Shown: positions 56,719 to 64,000, counted from the first letter of the stretch. The stretch: 64,000 nt of DNA from Nocardioides soli (GCF_014191495.1 NZ_JACHWR010000003.1:62501-126500); one strand, 5' to 3'. The notes: a model not told the origin generated them from the sequence alone. Numbers and translations: made by a program.

Positions 56719-57225
56719 ATGTCCCAGCATGTCGTCGACGCGCCCTCCGTGGTGGAGTCGCCCGCCCTCCGCAGCGCCTTCGGGCGGTTCGCCACCGGCG
56801 TGGTCGCCGTGACCTACGAGTCCGCCGGTGCCCGCTACGGCATGACCGTCAACTCGTTCACCTCGGTCTCGCTCGACCCGGCGCTGGCGCTGGTCGCGAT
56901 CCGGAAGAGCTCGCGGGCACGCGAGTTCCTCGAGACCGGCCACTACGCGATCAACGTGCTGGCGGAGGAACAGCTTGCCACCGGCCTCCACTTCGCGGGC
57001 CGGCCCGGCGACGGGTCCGACGTCGAGTGGGTCACCGAGGGGCGAGCGCCCCGGGTGAGGGGGGCGCTCGCGTACTTCGAGTGTGCGCCGTGGGCGACGT
57101 ACGACGGGGGCGACCACGTGCTCGTCGTCGGCCGGGTGACCGCCTTCGGAGAGCGCGACGGAGCAGGACCGCTCGTCTTCTTCGAGGGCGGTTGGCGCCA
57201 GCTGGCCGCGGGCGGTCATGCATGA
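56719..57225 (+). CDS. flavin reductase (HpaC-like)
   Basis: 168 aa, ATG with AGAGGAGA upstream. Split-barrel FMN/FAD reductase: FATGVVAVTYESAGARYGMTVNSFTSVSLDPALALVAIRKSSR and the conserved HFAG motif near LHFAGRPGDG, ending with YFECAPW and GDHVLVVGRV. Supplies reduced flavin to the HpaB-family oxygenase of the same operon. Confidence 0.92.
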   Translation: MSQHVVDAPSVVESPALRSAFGRFATGVVAVTYESAGARYGMTVNSFTSVSLDPALALVAIRKSSRAREFLETGHYAINVLAEEQLATGLHFAGRPGDGSDVEWVTEGRAPRVRGALAYFECAPWATYDGGDHVLVVGRVTAFGERDGAGPLVFFEGGWRQLAAGGHA

Positions 57226-57386
57226 GCGCGCTCGGCGGGTTCCCCGGCGCCGGCTACCTCGACCTGCTGCTGGAGACGTCGGCCCGTCGCCGGGCCGACC
57301 TTCCGGCGGACAGCGAGGCCCGGGCCGCGCGCGACGTGATCGTGCCGGTGCTGGTCCGGCCCGTGCCCGCGTGGTTCGGGCGATGA
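57222..57386 (+). CDS. 54-aa coupled small protein
   Basis: Starts with ATGA on the flavin reductase stop and ends with ATGA on the next start, so translation is coupled on both sides. Sequence begins MSALGGFPGAGYLDLLLETS and is Ala/Arg/Pro-rich without Cys. No homologue recognised. It may be a real accessory protein of the operon. Confidence 0.5.
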   Translation: MSALGGFPGAGYLDLLLETSARRRADLPADSEARAARDVIVPVLVRPVPAWFGR

Positions 57387-58249
57387 GGCTCGCCACCGTC
57401 CGCACGGAGAGCGGGACCCGGGCGGTCAGGCTCGAGGGCGACCGCCTGGTCGACCTCGGCCGGCCCGACCTCGGCGTACTGCTGGCGGAGGCCGACTGGG
57501 AGAGGACGGCGGCGACGACCGGGATGCGGACCTACCCCGTCGCGGACGCGGACTTCGCGCCGCTGGTGCCGAACCCGTCGAAGGTGCTGTGCGTCGGCCA
57601 CAACTACACGAACCACATCCAGGAGATGGGCCGCGATCTCCCGGCGTTCCCCACGCTGTTCCCCAAGTTCGCCGACACCCTGATCGGCGCGAACGACCCA
57701 CTCGTCAAGCCGCCCGAGACCGAGCGGCTGGACTGGGAGGTCGAGCTCGCGCTGGTCGTCGGCCGGCAGGTCCGCCGGGCCTCGACCGCGGAGGCGGCGG
57801 CCGCGATCGCGGGCTTCACCGTCATGAACGACATCTCCGTGCGCGACTGGCAGTTCCGCACCATCGAGTGGACCCAGGGCAAGATCTGGGACTCCTCCAC
57901 CCCGGTCGGGCCGTACCTCGTCACCCCCGACGAGCTCCCGGGCGGCGTCCGGCCACAGGTGAACGTCCGCACCGTCGTCGATGGCATCGTGATGCAGGAC
58001 GACGACACCGCGACCCTGCTCTTCGACCCGGTCGCGCTGGTGGAGTACGTCTCCACGGTGATCACCCTGCGCCCCGGCGACCTGATCGCGACCGGCACCC
58101 CGGCCGGCGTCGGTCAGGCCCGCGACCCGCAGGTGTTCCTCACCCCGGGCAGCACCGTCACGGCCGCCATCGAGGGGATCGGCGCCTGCACCAATGTGGT
58201 CATCGGCTCATCGTGCGGCGCCGCTGTGAGGCCGCGCGGCCGACGCTGA
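57383..58249 (+). CDS. fumarylacetoacetate hydrolase family protein
   Basis: 288 aa, ATGA overlap. FAH-fold domain: KVLCVGHNYTNHIQEMG, LDWEVELALVVGR (Glu metal ligands), FTVMNDISVRDWQ, KIWDSSTPVGPYLVTPDE, and LRPGDLIATGTPAGVGQARDP. Members include acylpyruvate hydrolases, 2-hydroxypentadienoate hydratases and oxalocrotonate decarboxylases; any of these would suit the lower part of a meta-cleavage route. Last gene of the operon. Confidence 0.9.
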   Translation: MRLATVRTESGTRAVRLEGDRLVDLGRPDLGVLLAEADWERTAATTGMRTYPVADADFAPLVPNPSKVLCVGHNYTNHIQEMGRDLPAFPTLFPKFADTLIGANDPLVKPPETERLDWEVELALVVGRQVRRASTAEAAAAIAGFTVMNDISVRDWQFRTIEWTQGKIWDSSTPVGPYLVTPDELPGGVRPQVNVRTVVDGIVMQDDDTATLLFDPVALVEYVSTVITLRPGDLIATGTPAGVGQARDPQVFLTPGSTVTAAIEGIGACTNVVIGSSCGAAVRPRGRR

Positions 58250-58318
58250 GCGGCTGTGGCGAGCAGACATCAAGAATGGCTTCGTTCGGACCAGGACGGC
58301 CGGACGTGCTGTGCGAGC

Positions 58319-58732
58319 TCAGGCGTCCCACGGGTTGAGGAGTTGTACCCCGAGAGGCTCGAAGTGCTTGGGGTTGCGGGTCGCGACCACGAGCTCGTTG
58401 GCTCGCGCGACGGCCGCGATGAGGGCATCGTCAAGCGGGGCATGCTCGGGAACCCGGTAGGTCGCTAAGACGCGTGCTGCGGCTAGATCGAACGGCAGAA
58501 CGCGATCGGCGAACGCGGGCAGTACTCGCTCGCTGAACCAACGGCGGAGCACCGCTCCTTGCTCGGCGTCGGACCGCTCCAAGGCGGCCACGCCACGTTC
58601 GATCTCGGCAACCGTGGTCCCGGCGATGAACTGGTCGTTCACGGCGACCGACGCAGCCCAGACTTCGACCGCGGGATTGCGTCCGCGCACCCGCAGCGCC
58701 GAGACCACATTCGTGTCGAGCAGGTACCTCAC
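58319..58732 (-). CDS. vapC: PIN-domain toxin (VapC/FitB type)
   Basis: 137 aa. PIN nuclease acidic residues: Asp6 in LLDTNVVSAL, Glu43 in VAEIERGV, Asp101/102 in PLDDALIAA, then TRNPKHFE. Ends in LLNPW as in FitB-like toxins. Expected to cleave RNA, often tRNA. Its ATG overlaps the antitoxin stop (ATGA). Confidence 0.93.
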   Translation of the reverse strand: MRYLLDTNVVSALRVRGRNPAVEVWAASVAVNDQFIAGTTVAEIERGVAALERSDAEQGAVLRRWFSERVLPAFADRVLPFDLAAARVLATYRVPEHAPLDDALIAAVARANELVVATRNPKHFEPLGVQLLNPWDA

Positions 58733-58956
58733 AGTTCGGGCACTCGGGCCGTCAGACCGAGGCGGCCGGGCTCGAAGTCGATGTCGGCGCCCTCATCGGT
58801 GCTGAGAAGATCAACCAGCGTGACCGGCTCGCGCTCCAGAGCTTCAACGAGGATGGCCCGCACCTCAGCCTCTGTGTTTCGATGATGCTGCCCAGCGCGA
58901 GCCTTCAACTTGGCCTTGGTGCCGGGCGGCAGGTTGCGAATCAGGATCTGCTCCAC
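58729..58956 (-). CDS. vapB: FitA-like ribbon-helix-helix antitoxin
   Basis: 75 aa. GTG at 58956 chosen because GGAGGTGA lies 5 bases upstream; a longer frame to 58983 exists. N-terminal ribbon-helix-helix (QILIRNLPPGTKAKLKARA) with HHRNTEAEVRAILVEAL, the FitA signature, followed by a toxin-wrapping tail. Autoregulation through the twin GATATC sites upstream is likely. Confidence 0.9.
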   Translation of the reverse strand: MEQILIRNLPPGTKAKLKARAGQHHRNTEAEVRAILVEALEREPVTLVDLLSTDEGADIDFEPGRLGLTARVPEL

Positions 58957-58969
58957 GGCGATCACCTCC

Positions 58970-58989
58970 GATATCGATCTCACGATATC
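58970..58989 (-). promoter_or_regulatory. twin GATATC operator of the vapBC pair
   Basis: Two GATATC palindromes (58970-58975 and 58984-58989), 14 bp apart, directly upstream of the antitoxin ribosome-binding site. Paired palindromes of this type suit a ribbon-helix-helix repressor. Confidence 0.55.
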
Positions 58990-59017
58990 ACCGCCGTCCT
59001 GTATCTGTGTCAGGCGC

Positions 59018-59170
59018 TCATGGCGTCGCGACGAAGTTCGGATCGACCCTTGCGGCGGCGTACGTCAAGCAGGCCGTGATGTCCTCGGAGGTCAGGTCTG
59101 TCGGGGTGTCCCTCGAGGATCGTGGCCTCGTCGGCCCTTGCAACGAGCATCGAGAGGACGTCGGTGACGC
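59018..59170 (-). pseudogene. decayed DUF433 antitoxin remnant
   Basis: On the minus strand the DUF433 signature can be read across two frames: SMLVARADEATILEGHPD in one, then DLTSEDITACLTYAAARVDP in the next, up to a stop at 59018-59020. Intact DUF433 proteins have the continuous pattern ILEDYPDLTPEDIRACLAYAA. The 5' part is missing where rnpB begins. Probable relic of a second toxin-antitoxin system. Confidence 0.6.
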
Positions 59171-59176
59171 TGTTGT

Positions 59177-59592
59177 GCGGATGGGCTGGCCTGTAGGCCG
59201 GGTTCTGTGCGCCGAAGCGTGGCGACCATCCATCTACGACGGCCGTTGCCGGCCGCCTCCAGCGGTCTACCCGCGCACTCGGGCGGGCCGCCCTCGGTCG
59301 TGCGCGCGTCCGGGGCCCGAAGGCTCCGGACTTCTTGACCTTGCTCCAGGTGGGGTTTACCGAGCCGGCCGGGTCGCCCCGGTCGCTGGTGGTCTCTTAC
59401 ACCACCGTTTCACCCTTACCTCCCGTCGTCAGGCACAGCCGTCAGGCGGGAGGCGGTCTGTTCTCTGTGGCACTGTCCCGCGGGTTTCCCCGGGTGGGCG
59501 TTACCCACCACCTCGCCCTGTGGAGCCCGGACCTTCCTCGGCACCGCACTCTCGCGAGCACGGCGACGCGGTCGCCCGGCCAGCCCATCCGC
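59177..59592 (-). ncRNA. rnpB: RNase P RNA (bacterial type A)
   Basis: About 416 nt on the minus strand, catalytic RNA of RNase P that matures tRNA 5' ends. P1 pairs the ends: GCGGATGGGCTGGCC at the 5' end and GGCCAGCCCATCCGC at the 3' end. Conserved cores are present: GAGGAAGGTCCGGGCTCCAC after the 5' domain, ACAGTGCCACAGAGAACAGA, GGTAAGGGTGAAACGGTGGTGTAAGAGACCACC, and the 3' core CAGAACCCGGC. A -10 (TATCCT, 59604 to 59599) sits six bases before the 5' end. Confidence 0.95.
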
Positions 59593-59598
59593 AGGGAC

Positions 59599-59604
59599 AG
59601 GATA
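59599..59604 (-). promoter_or_regulatory. -10 element of rnpB
   Basis: TATCCT on the minus strand, six bases upstream of the RNA 5' end at 59592. Confidence 0.55.
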
Positions 59605-59620
59605 GGGCAGGTGGGGCGGG

Positions 59621-59668
59621 GGACGTCATACGGATGGTGGAAGGGGACGCACTGTCCGTATGACGTCC
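59621..59668. promoter_or_regulatory. 14-bp perfect inverted repeat between divergent promoters
   Basis: GGACGTCATACGGA (59621-59634) and TCCGTATGACGTCC (59655-59668) with a 20-bp spacer. Each arm lies about where the -35 region of rnpB (leftwards) and of the acetyltransferase gene (rightwards) should be. Candidate operator for a dimeric regulator or a shared promoter sequence. Confidence 0.6.
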
Positions 59669-59679
59669 GGGGGAGGGCC

Positions 59680-59685
59680 TAGGCT
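59680..59685 (+). promoter_or_regulatory. -10 element, leaderless promoter
   Basis: TAGGCT six bases before the GTG at 59692. Confidence 0.45.
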
Positions 59686-59691
59686 GGCGCG

Positions 59692-60240
59692 GTGCTGGCG
59701 GACGGGTACGAGATCAGGGCGCTGCGGCGGGGTGACGGGGCCGCGCTGGCGGCGGCGTTCCGGCGCAACCGTGAGCACCTCGCGCCGTGGGACCCGGAAC
59801 GGCCGGACGAGTTCTACACCGACGCGGGGCAGGAGGCGGAGGTCGGCCGCAACCTGATGCAGGCCGAGCAGGGCCGGTCCTACCTCTGGCTGCTCACGTA
59901 CGGCGACGTGGTGGTGGGCCGGATCATGCTCAACAACATCGTGCGCGGCATCCTGCAGACCGGCACGGTCGGCTACTGGATCGACCACGAGCACCTGGGT
60001 CGGGGCCTGGCGACCGCGGCCGTCGAGCACGTCGCCCGGGAGGCGACCAGGCTCGGGCTGCACCGGCTCGAGGCCGGCACGATGCCGCACAACGCGGCGT
60101 CGCAGGCGGTGCTGCGGCGCAGCGGCTTCACGGAGTACGGCACGGCGGAGAGGTTCCTCTACCTGCGCGGCGCGTGGCGCGACCACGTGCTCTTCCAGCG
60201 CATCCTGCACGACGACCCGCCCGGGAATCCCGTGCCCTGA
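59692..60240 (+). CDS. GNAT family N-acetyltransferase (RimJ/RimL-like)
   Basis: 182 aa, GTG start without a ribosome-binding site. GNAT fold with the acetyl-CoA loop GYWIDHEHLGRGLATAAVEH and AGTMPHNAASQAVLRRSGFTEYG, typical of the RimJ-like branch that acetylates protein N-termini or small molecules. Substrate unknown. Confidence 0.9.
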   Translation: MLADGYEIRALRRGDGAALAAAFRRNREHLAPWDPERPDEFYTDAGQEAEVGRNLMQAEQGRSYLWLLTYGDVVVGRIMLNNIVRGILQTGTVGYWIDHEHLGRGLATAAVEHVAREATRLGLHRLEAGTMPHNAASQAVLRRSGFTEYGTAERFLYLRGAWRDHVLFQRILHDDPPGNPVP

Positions 60241-60257
60241 CCCGGTGTTGAGCGGGC

Positions 60258-60695
60258 ATGTACGACGACACGCTGCCCACGCCGCCCGTCGTCTTCCCCG
60301 ACCAGGCGGCACCCGAATCGGCCTACCGCACCGCCTTCGACCTGCTCGCCCGGCGCGCGCCCCGGGAGGCGCTCGAGGTGCTGACCCCCGCGCTCGAGCA
60401 GGAGCCCGACAACACCGGCCTGCTGACGCTGCGGGCGTGGGCCTACCTGATCCGTGCCCAGCTCGGGCCCGCCGAGACCGAGCTCGCCGCACTCGCCGAG
60501 CGGCGGCCCGACGACGACTGGGTCCGGCACGCGCTCGGCCGCGCCCTCGAGCGGCAGTCGCGGTACGCCGAGGCGCTGCCCCACCTGCGCCTGGCCGCCG
60601 CCATGTCGGGCGACCCCGAGCACGAGCTGGCGGTCCTGCGGGTCGAGCGACGGCTCGCCGAGACCGGTGAGCGGAGCCTCGACGACCTGACCTGA
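60258..60695 (+). CDS. TPR-repeat protein
   Basis: 145 aa. Three TPR-like helical pairs (about 20-50, 52-86 and 88-120; for example HALGRALERQSRYAEALPHLRLAA). Probably a protein-interaction adaptor. No enzyme motif. 17 bp behind the acetyltransferase. Confidence 0.8.
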   Translation: MYDDTLPTPPVVFPDQAAPESAYRTAFDLLARRAPREALEVLTPALEQEPDNTGLLTLRAWAYLIRAQLGPAETELAALAERRPDDDWVRHALGRALERQSRYAEALPHLRLAAAMSGDPEHELAVLRVERRLAETGERSLDDLT

Positions 60696-60724
60696 CGGGC
60701 CGTGCCGCGTGTAGTTTCGGCAGC

Positions 60725-60898
60725 ATGAGCTACTGGTTCTGCGTGCGGCACCGCCGGGTCGAGGACGAGGACAACATCTGCCCGCCGATCGACCGGCTCG
60801 GGCCCTACGACACGCGCGAGGAGGCCGAGCGGGCGCTCGAGACGGCCGAGCAGCGCAACGAGGACTGGGACAACGACCCGGACTGGAATGACGACTGA
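60725..60898 (+). CDS. small SPOR-like actinobacterial protein
   Basis: 57 aa. MSYWFCVRHRRVEDEDNIC at the N-terminus and LGPYDTREEAERALETAEQRNEDW in the middle match a conserved actinobacterial small-protein type with a SPOR-like half repeat; ends WDNDPDWNDD. Two Cys (6 and 19). Overlaps the next gene by 11 bases. Function unknown. Confidence 0.75.
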   Translation: MSYWFCVRHRRVEDEDNICPPIDRLGPYDTREEAERALETAEQRNEDWDNDPDWNDD

Positions 60899-61160
60899 CC
60901 CGACGCGCCGGGCCTCGCCCTGGCCGTTCGTGGGCATGGCGGGGATGGCCTGCGCCTTCTTCCTGTACGCCGCGAGTGGGCTGGTCGCCCCGTGGTGGGC
61001 GGTCGCGCTGCTGCTCGTCGTGTGGGTGCTCCTGCTGGTCGTCGCGTGCGCGTGGTGGACCCCGCGGCCGCGATGGGTCCCGGGAGTCGCGGTGTTCGCC
61101 GTGGTGCTGTGGTTCGCGGTCGTGACCGCGGGTGGGGCGTGGCTGGGCTGGACGGCCTGA
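60888..61160 (+). CDS. small membrane protein
   Basis: 90 aa with three hydrophobic segments (about 12-33, 36-58 and 66-88). No recognised family. Start overlaps the end of the 57-aa gene, so probably co-translated. Confidence 0.65.
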   Translation: MTTDPTRRASPWPFVGMAGMACAFFLYAASGLVAPWWAVALLLVVWVLLLVVACAWWTPRPRWVPGVAVFAVVLWFAVVTAGGAWLGWTA

Positions 61161-61166
61161 GCGCCC

Positions 61167-62423
61167 TCAGGCGCCCGGCCGCACCGAGACCCGGGTGATC
61201 CGGTGCCGGTCGACGTCGGTGACGACGAGCCGGTGGCCGTCCACGACGACGGCGTCGCCGATCTCCGCCAGCCGGCCGAGCCGGTGCATGACGTAGCCGG
61301 CGACGGTCTCGTAGGGGCCGTCCTCCAACGGCACGCCGGTCTCGCGGGCGAACTCCTCGATCGTCAGACCCGCGTCGACGACGTCGGGTGCGGTCTCGGG
61401 CGCGGCCTCGTCGTACTCGTCGCGGATGTCGCCGACCAGCTCCTCGACGAGATCCTCGAGGGTGACGATGCCGTCGGTGCCGCCGTACTCGTCGACCACG
61501 ACCGCGATGTGGCGACCCTCGTCGCGCATCCGGGCCAGCGACGGCAGCACCCGGTTGGTGGCCGGCAGGTGCACGATGTCGCGGGTCAGGCCGCGGACCC
61601 GGCGCTTCGGGTCGGCACCGAGCAGGTCGCGCACGTGCAGGAAGCCGCGGATGTCGTCGGGGCCGGTGCCGGTCACCGGGAAGCGCGAGTAGGGGTGGGA
61701 CAGCGCCGCCTCGGTCGCCTCGGCGACGGTGCAGTCGGCGGCGAGGAACGTGACGTCGCGCCGGGGCCGCATCACCTCGCTCAGCGACCGGTCGCCGGCG
61801 TCGAAGACGTCGGTGAGGATCTTGCGCTCGTCGTCGGCCAGCCCCTCGTGCTGGTCGACGAGGAACCGCAGCTCGTCGTCGCTGAGCTGCTCCGCCGTCG
61901 CGCCGGGGTCGCCGCCGAAGACCCGCACCACCGCGTTGGTCGAGAGCGAGAGCAGCCACACCACCGGCCGCATCAGGACGGCGAACCGGTCGAGCGGCCC
62001 GCCGACGACGTACGAGACGCCCGCGGCGCGCTGGAGGGCGAGCCGCTTGGGCACCAGCTCGCCGAGCACCAGCGACAGGTAGGCGATGAACAGCGTCAGC
62101 AGGATCAGCGCCAGCGTGTCGGCGGCGGCGCCGCTGAGACCGAGATCGACGAGCACCGGGGCGAAGTCGGGCGCCAGCGTCGACGCGCCGTACGCCGCGG
62201 AGAAGAAGCCGGCCACGGTGACGCCGATCTGGACGGCGGCGAGGAATCGGTTGGGGTCGCGGGCGACCCGCGCGACCCTGGCCCCGCGCGGGCCGCGCTC
62301 GGCGAGGGCGTTGATCTGGCCCTCGCGTAGCGAGACCAGCGCGATCTCGGTGCCGGCGAACACGCCGCCGACGAGGATGAAGGCCAGGACGAGCAGCAGG
62401 TTGGTCAGCGTCTGGGCGTCCAC
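61167..62423 (-). CDS. CNNM/HlyC-CorC family membrane protein
   Basis: 418 aa, GTG start. N-terminal DUF21/CNNM membrane domain (1-180, three or four helices, ALVSLREGQINALAERG, IAYLSLVLGELVPKRLALQ), then a CBS pair (about 215-335, VMRPRRDVTFL, YSRFPVTG, VVDEYGGTDGIVTLEDLVEELVGDI) and a C-terminal CorC-HlyC domain. Family members are linked to Mg or Co transport and membrane repair. The old name haemolysin is misleading. Confidence 0.92.
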   Translation of the reverse strand: MDAQTLTNLLLVLAFILVGGVFAGTEIALVSLREGQINALAERGPRGARVARVARDPNRFLAAVQIGVTVAGFFSAAYGASTLAPDFAPVLVDLGLSGAAADTLALILLTLFIAYLSLVLGELVPKRLALQRAAGVSYVVGGPLDRFAVLMRPVVWLLSLSTNAVVRVFGGDPGATAEQLSDDELRFLVDQHEGLADDERKILTDVFDAGDRSLSEVMRPRRDVTFLAADCTVAEATEAALSHPYSRFPVTGTGPDDIRGFLHVRDLLGADPKRRVRGLTRDIVHLPATNRVLPSLARMRDEGRHIAVVVDEYGGTDGIVTLEDLVEELVGDIRDEYDEAAPETAPDVVDAGLTIEEFARETGVPLEDGPYETVAGYVMHRLGRLAEIGDAVVVDGHRLVVTDVDRHRITRVSVRPGA

Positions 62424-62432
62424 CCGTGAAAT

Positions 62433-63599
62433 CTAGCGGCGCGGTCGTACCCGCAGGATCACGTCGGTGCCGCCGCCGTTGTCGGTGGTCACATAGAACG
62501 TCGGACCGGGGCCGTCGACCACGGTGCGGATCCGGCCGTAGCGTCGCAGCTCGGCGGGCACGTGCACCCGCTGGAGCGCGCCGTCGGCCGACAGCGTCAG
62601 GAAGAGCACCCGCTCGGCCTTGAGCGCCGCGACGGCCAGGGTGCCGTCGTACGCCCCGAGGCCTCGGCCGCCGACGAAGCCGCCGCCGGAGGTGGCCAGC
62701 GTCGGGTAGCCCGAGCTCCACACGGCCTCGATCTGCCGGCCGGGCAGCGACTGGTCGGTCATCGGCACGCTCTCGTCGTAGCCCGGGCCCGGGTCGTAGC
62801 CGTAGTTGCCGCCGTTGACGAGCCGGTTGACCTCGTCGTCCCGATCGGTGCCCTGCTCGATCGACCACAGCGTGCCGTCGGCGCGCTGGCTGAGGCCCTG
62901 CACGTTGCGGTGCCCGTAGGTGTGGACGTAGCGCTGCGCGCGGCTCCGCGCCCCGGCGAACGGGTTGTCGGGCCACGGCCTGCCGGTGAAGCGGTCGAGC
63001 CGCAGCGTCTTGCCGCCGAGCGACCGCTTGTCCTGCGGGTTGGTGGCGGTGGCGGCGTCGCCGGTGCCGACCAGGAGCGAGCCCGCGTCGTCGACCAGCA
63101 GGCGACAGCCGCCGTGGCGACCGCTGGTCGCCGGGAGTCCGCCGACGAGTCGCCGCACCTTCGTGGCCCTGGTCAGGTCGGTGTTCAGCCGCCACGCGAT
63201 CACGCGGACGTCGTGGCCGCTCGCGGTGGTGCCACCCTGGCAGGTGTAGATGCGCCGGTTCGTGGCGAAGCGCGGGTCGACCTCGAGTCCCATCAGCCCG
63301 GTCTCGCCGCTGACCCACACCGAGCCGCTGGGGAACCGCACCCGGTGCCGGCGCCCGTGGTCCCACACCCCGAGCGTGGCCCGGTCGCGCTGGGTGTAGA
63401 GCAGCACGCCGCGGCCGAGCACGCGGACGTCCCACGGATGGTCGAGGCCGCGCACGAGCCGCTTGACCGCGAGCGGTGGGTACGCCGCGGCCCGCCCGAC
63501 CGCATCCCGGTCGTGGTGGCCGGGCGTGCAGGCGACCGCGGGTGCGGCGGGCAGGGCGAGTGCGAGGGCCGTGGTCAACCCGAGAACGACGGAGCGCAT
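62433..63599 (-). CDS. secreted PQQ-type sugar dehydrogenase (GSDH family)
   Basis: 388 aa. Signal peptide (about 1-23, VVLGLTTALALALPAAPAVA-C); Cys24 follows but the lipobox is poor. Six-bladed propeller of the soluble aldose/glucose dehydrogenase family: GLDHPWDVRVLG, GETGLMGLEVDPRF, DNPFAGARSRAQRYVHTYGHRNVQGLS, NYGYDPGPGYDES, AVWSSGYPTLATSGG, RIRTVVDGPGPTFYVTTDN. Oxidises sugars outside the cell if PQQ is available; no PQQ genes are in the window. Confidence 0.88.
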   Translation of the reverse strand: MRSVVLGLTTALALALPAAPAVACTPGHHDRDAVGRAAAYPPLAVKRLVRGLDHPWDVRVLGRGVLLYTQRDRATLGVWDHGRRHRVRFPSGSVWVSGETGLMGLEVDPRFATNRRIYTCQGGTTASGHDVRVIAWRLNTDLTRATKVRRLVGGLPATSGRHGGCRLLVDDAGSLLVGTGDAATATNPQDKRSLGGKTLRLDRFTGRPWPDNPFAGARSRAQRYVHTYGHRNVQGLSQRADGTLWSIEQGTDRDDEVNRLVNGGNYGYDPGPGYDESVPMTDQSLPGRQIEAVWSSGYPTLATSGGGFVGGRGLGAYDGTLAVAALKAERVLFLTLSADGALQRVHVPAELRRYGRIRTVVDGPGPTFYVTTDNGGGTDVILRVRPRR

Positions 63600-63639
63600 G
63601 GCGGCACGGTAGCGACGGTTGATGAGACCGCGGGTGGGG

Positions 63640-64000
63640 TCAGAAGGTGTGCTCCTCGGCCGGGAAGGTGCCGGCGCGGACGTCGGCGGCGTAGGCCCGC
63701 GCCGCGTCGAGCAGGACGCCGTGGAGGTCGGCGTACTGCCGCACGAAGCGCGGCATCCGGCCGGTGCGCAGCCCGAAGGCGTCCTGCCACACCAGCACCT
63801 GGCCGTCGCAGCCCGCGCCGGCGCCGATGCCGATGGTGGGGATCGACACGGACGCCGTGACGTCGGCGGCGACGTCGCCGGGCACCATCTCCATCACGAT
63901 GGAGAAGGCGCCCGCCTCCTCCATCGCCCGGGCCTCCTCGATGACCCGCTTGGCCGCGTCGCCGCGGCCCTGCACGCGGTAGCCGCCCAGGTTGTGCTCC
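63640..64000 (-). CDS. panB: 3-methyl-2-oxobutanoate hydroxymethyltransferase (partial, 5' end beyond window)
   Basis: C-terminal 119 residues visible, reading EHNLGGYRVQGRGDAAKRV from the right edge. PanB adds a hydroxymethyl group from 5,10-methylene-THF to 2-oxoisovalerate in pantothenate synthesis. Signatures: FSIVMEMVPGDVAADVTASVSIPTIGIGAGAGCDGQVLVWQDAFGL and PRFVRQYADL. Ends FPAEEHTF, as in many actinobacterial PanB. The start and about 55-60% of the protein are outside. Confidence 0.95.
   Translation of the reverse strand, partial: EHNLGGYRVQGRGDAAKRVIEEARAMEEAGAFSIVMEMVPGDVAADVTASVSIPTIGIGAGAGCDGQVLVWQDAFGLRTGRMPRFVRQYADLHGVLLDAARAYAADVRAGTFPAEEHTF

Noticed and set aside
59007..59682. 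Plus-strand frames of 115-218 codons across 59007-59682
   Set aside because: They run antisense through RNase P RNA, whose P1 stem and core motifs are clear on the minus strand.

Overview
The window looks like a chromosome segment from a high-GC Gram-positive bacterium, most probably a Nocardioides-like member of the Nocardioidaceae. Evidence: very high GC, GTG/TTG starts, an actinobacterial 23S rRNA, actinobacteria-restricted families (DUF3145, DUF3052, a FasR/MabR PucR-type regulator, AhpE, a MhuD-type protein, an RNase HI/phosphatase fusion) and many apparently leaderless promoters. Gene order resembles two Mycobacterium tuberculosis blocks (ahpE-DUF3052-aceE-mabR-fabD-acp-kas-accD6 and nif3-zinc ribbon-RNase HI), but with fabH placed as in Streptomyces. 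The genus is inferred, not proven.

Layout. 1-3729: end of an rRNA operon (16S-23S spacer, 23S, 5S, terminator). 3779-9484: low-complexity TPR protein, PP2C phosphatase, hydrolase, DUF3145, aldo/keto reductase divergent from a TetR regulator with twin operators, small secreted protein. 9532-16300 (minus): fatty-acid synthase II operon fabD-fabH-acpP-fabF-accD with its PucR-type regulator and a palindromic operator; FabD carries a BCCP-like tail lacking the biotin lysine. 16440-22972: hydrolase, pyruvate dehydrogenase E1, DUF3052, acyl-CoA synthetase, AhpE. 23153: tRNA-Val(UAC). 23931-30127: tightly coupled operon of fatty acyl-CoA reductase/HAD fusion, zinc dehydrogenase, LarA-like racemase homologue and PlsC acyltransferase, the best candidate for an undescribed lipid pathway. 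30208-34234: two Asp-rich exported proteins, a Ser/Thr kinase and a two-component system; both exported-protein promoters carry 11-bp direct repeats.

34294-48234: acyl-CoA synthetase, MhuD-like protein, Nif3/zinc-ribbon/RNase HI operon (with an apparent CTG start), YaaA, RNB ribonuclease, YCII/ECF sigma pair, MFS transporter, a second two-component system, and a CmtR-like metal sensor with a CDF efflux pump. 48305-58249: LysR regulator followed by a ten-gene aromatic or N-heteroaromatic degradation operon (HpaB-type monooxygenase, flavin reductase, extradiol dioxygenase, ALDH, RidA, RraA-like, cupin, FAH hydrolase, NCS1 transporter, 54-aa ORF). 58319-59170: VapBC-type toxin-antitoxin pair and a decayed DUF433 antitoxin beside rnpB (59177-59592, minus). 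59692-64000: acetyltransferase, small proteins, CNNM-type membrane protein, secreted PQQ-type sugar dehydrogenase, and panB running off the right edge.

Non-coding structure is prominent: two diverged 168-bp palindromic elements (14933, 33622) with compensating stem changes, a different 161-bp palindromic element filling a convergent gap (39307), a tandem hairpin inside the lipid operon (29054), and a 14-bp perfect inverted repeat between rnpB and its divergent neighbour.
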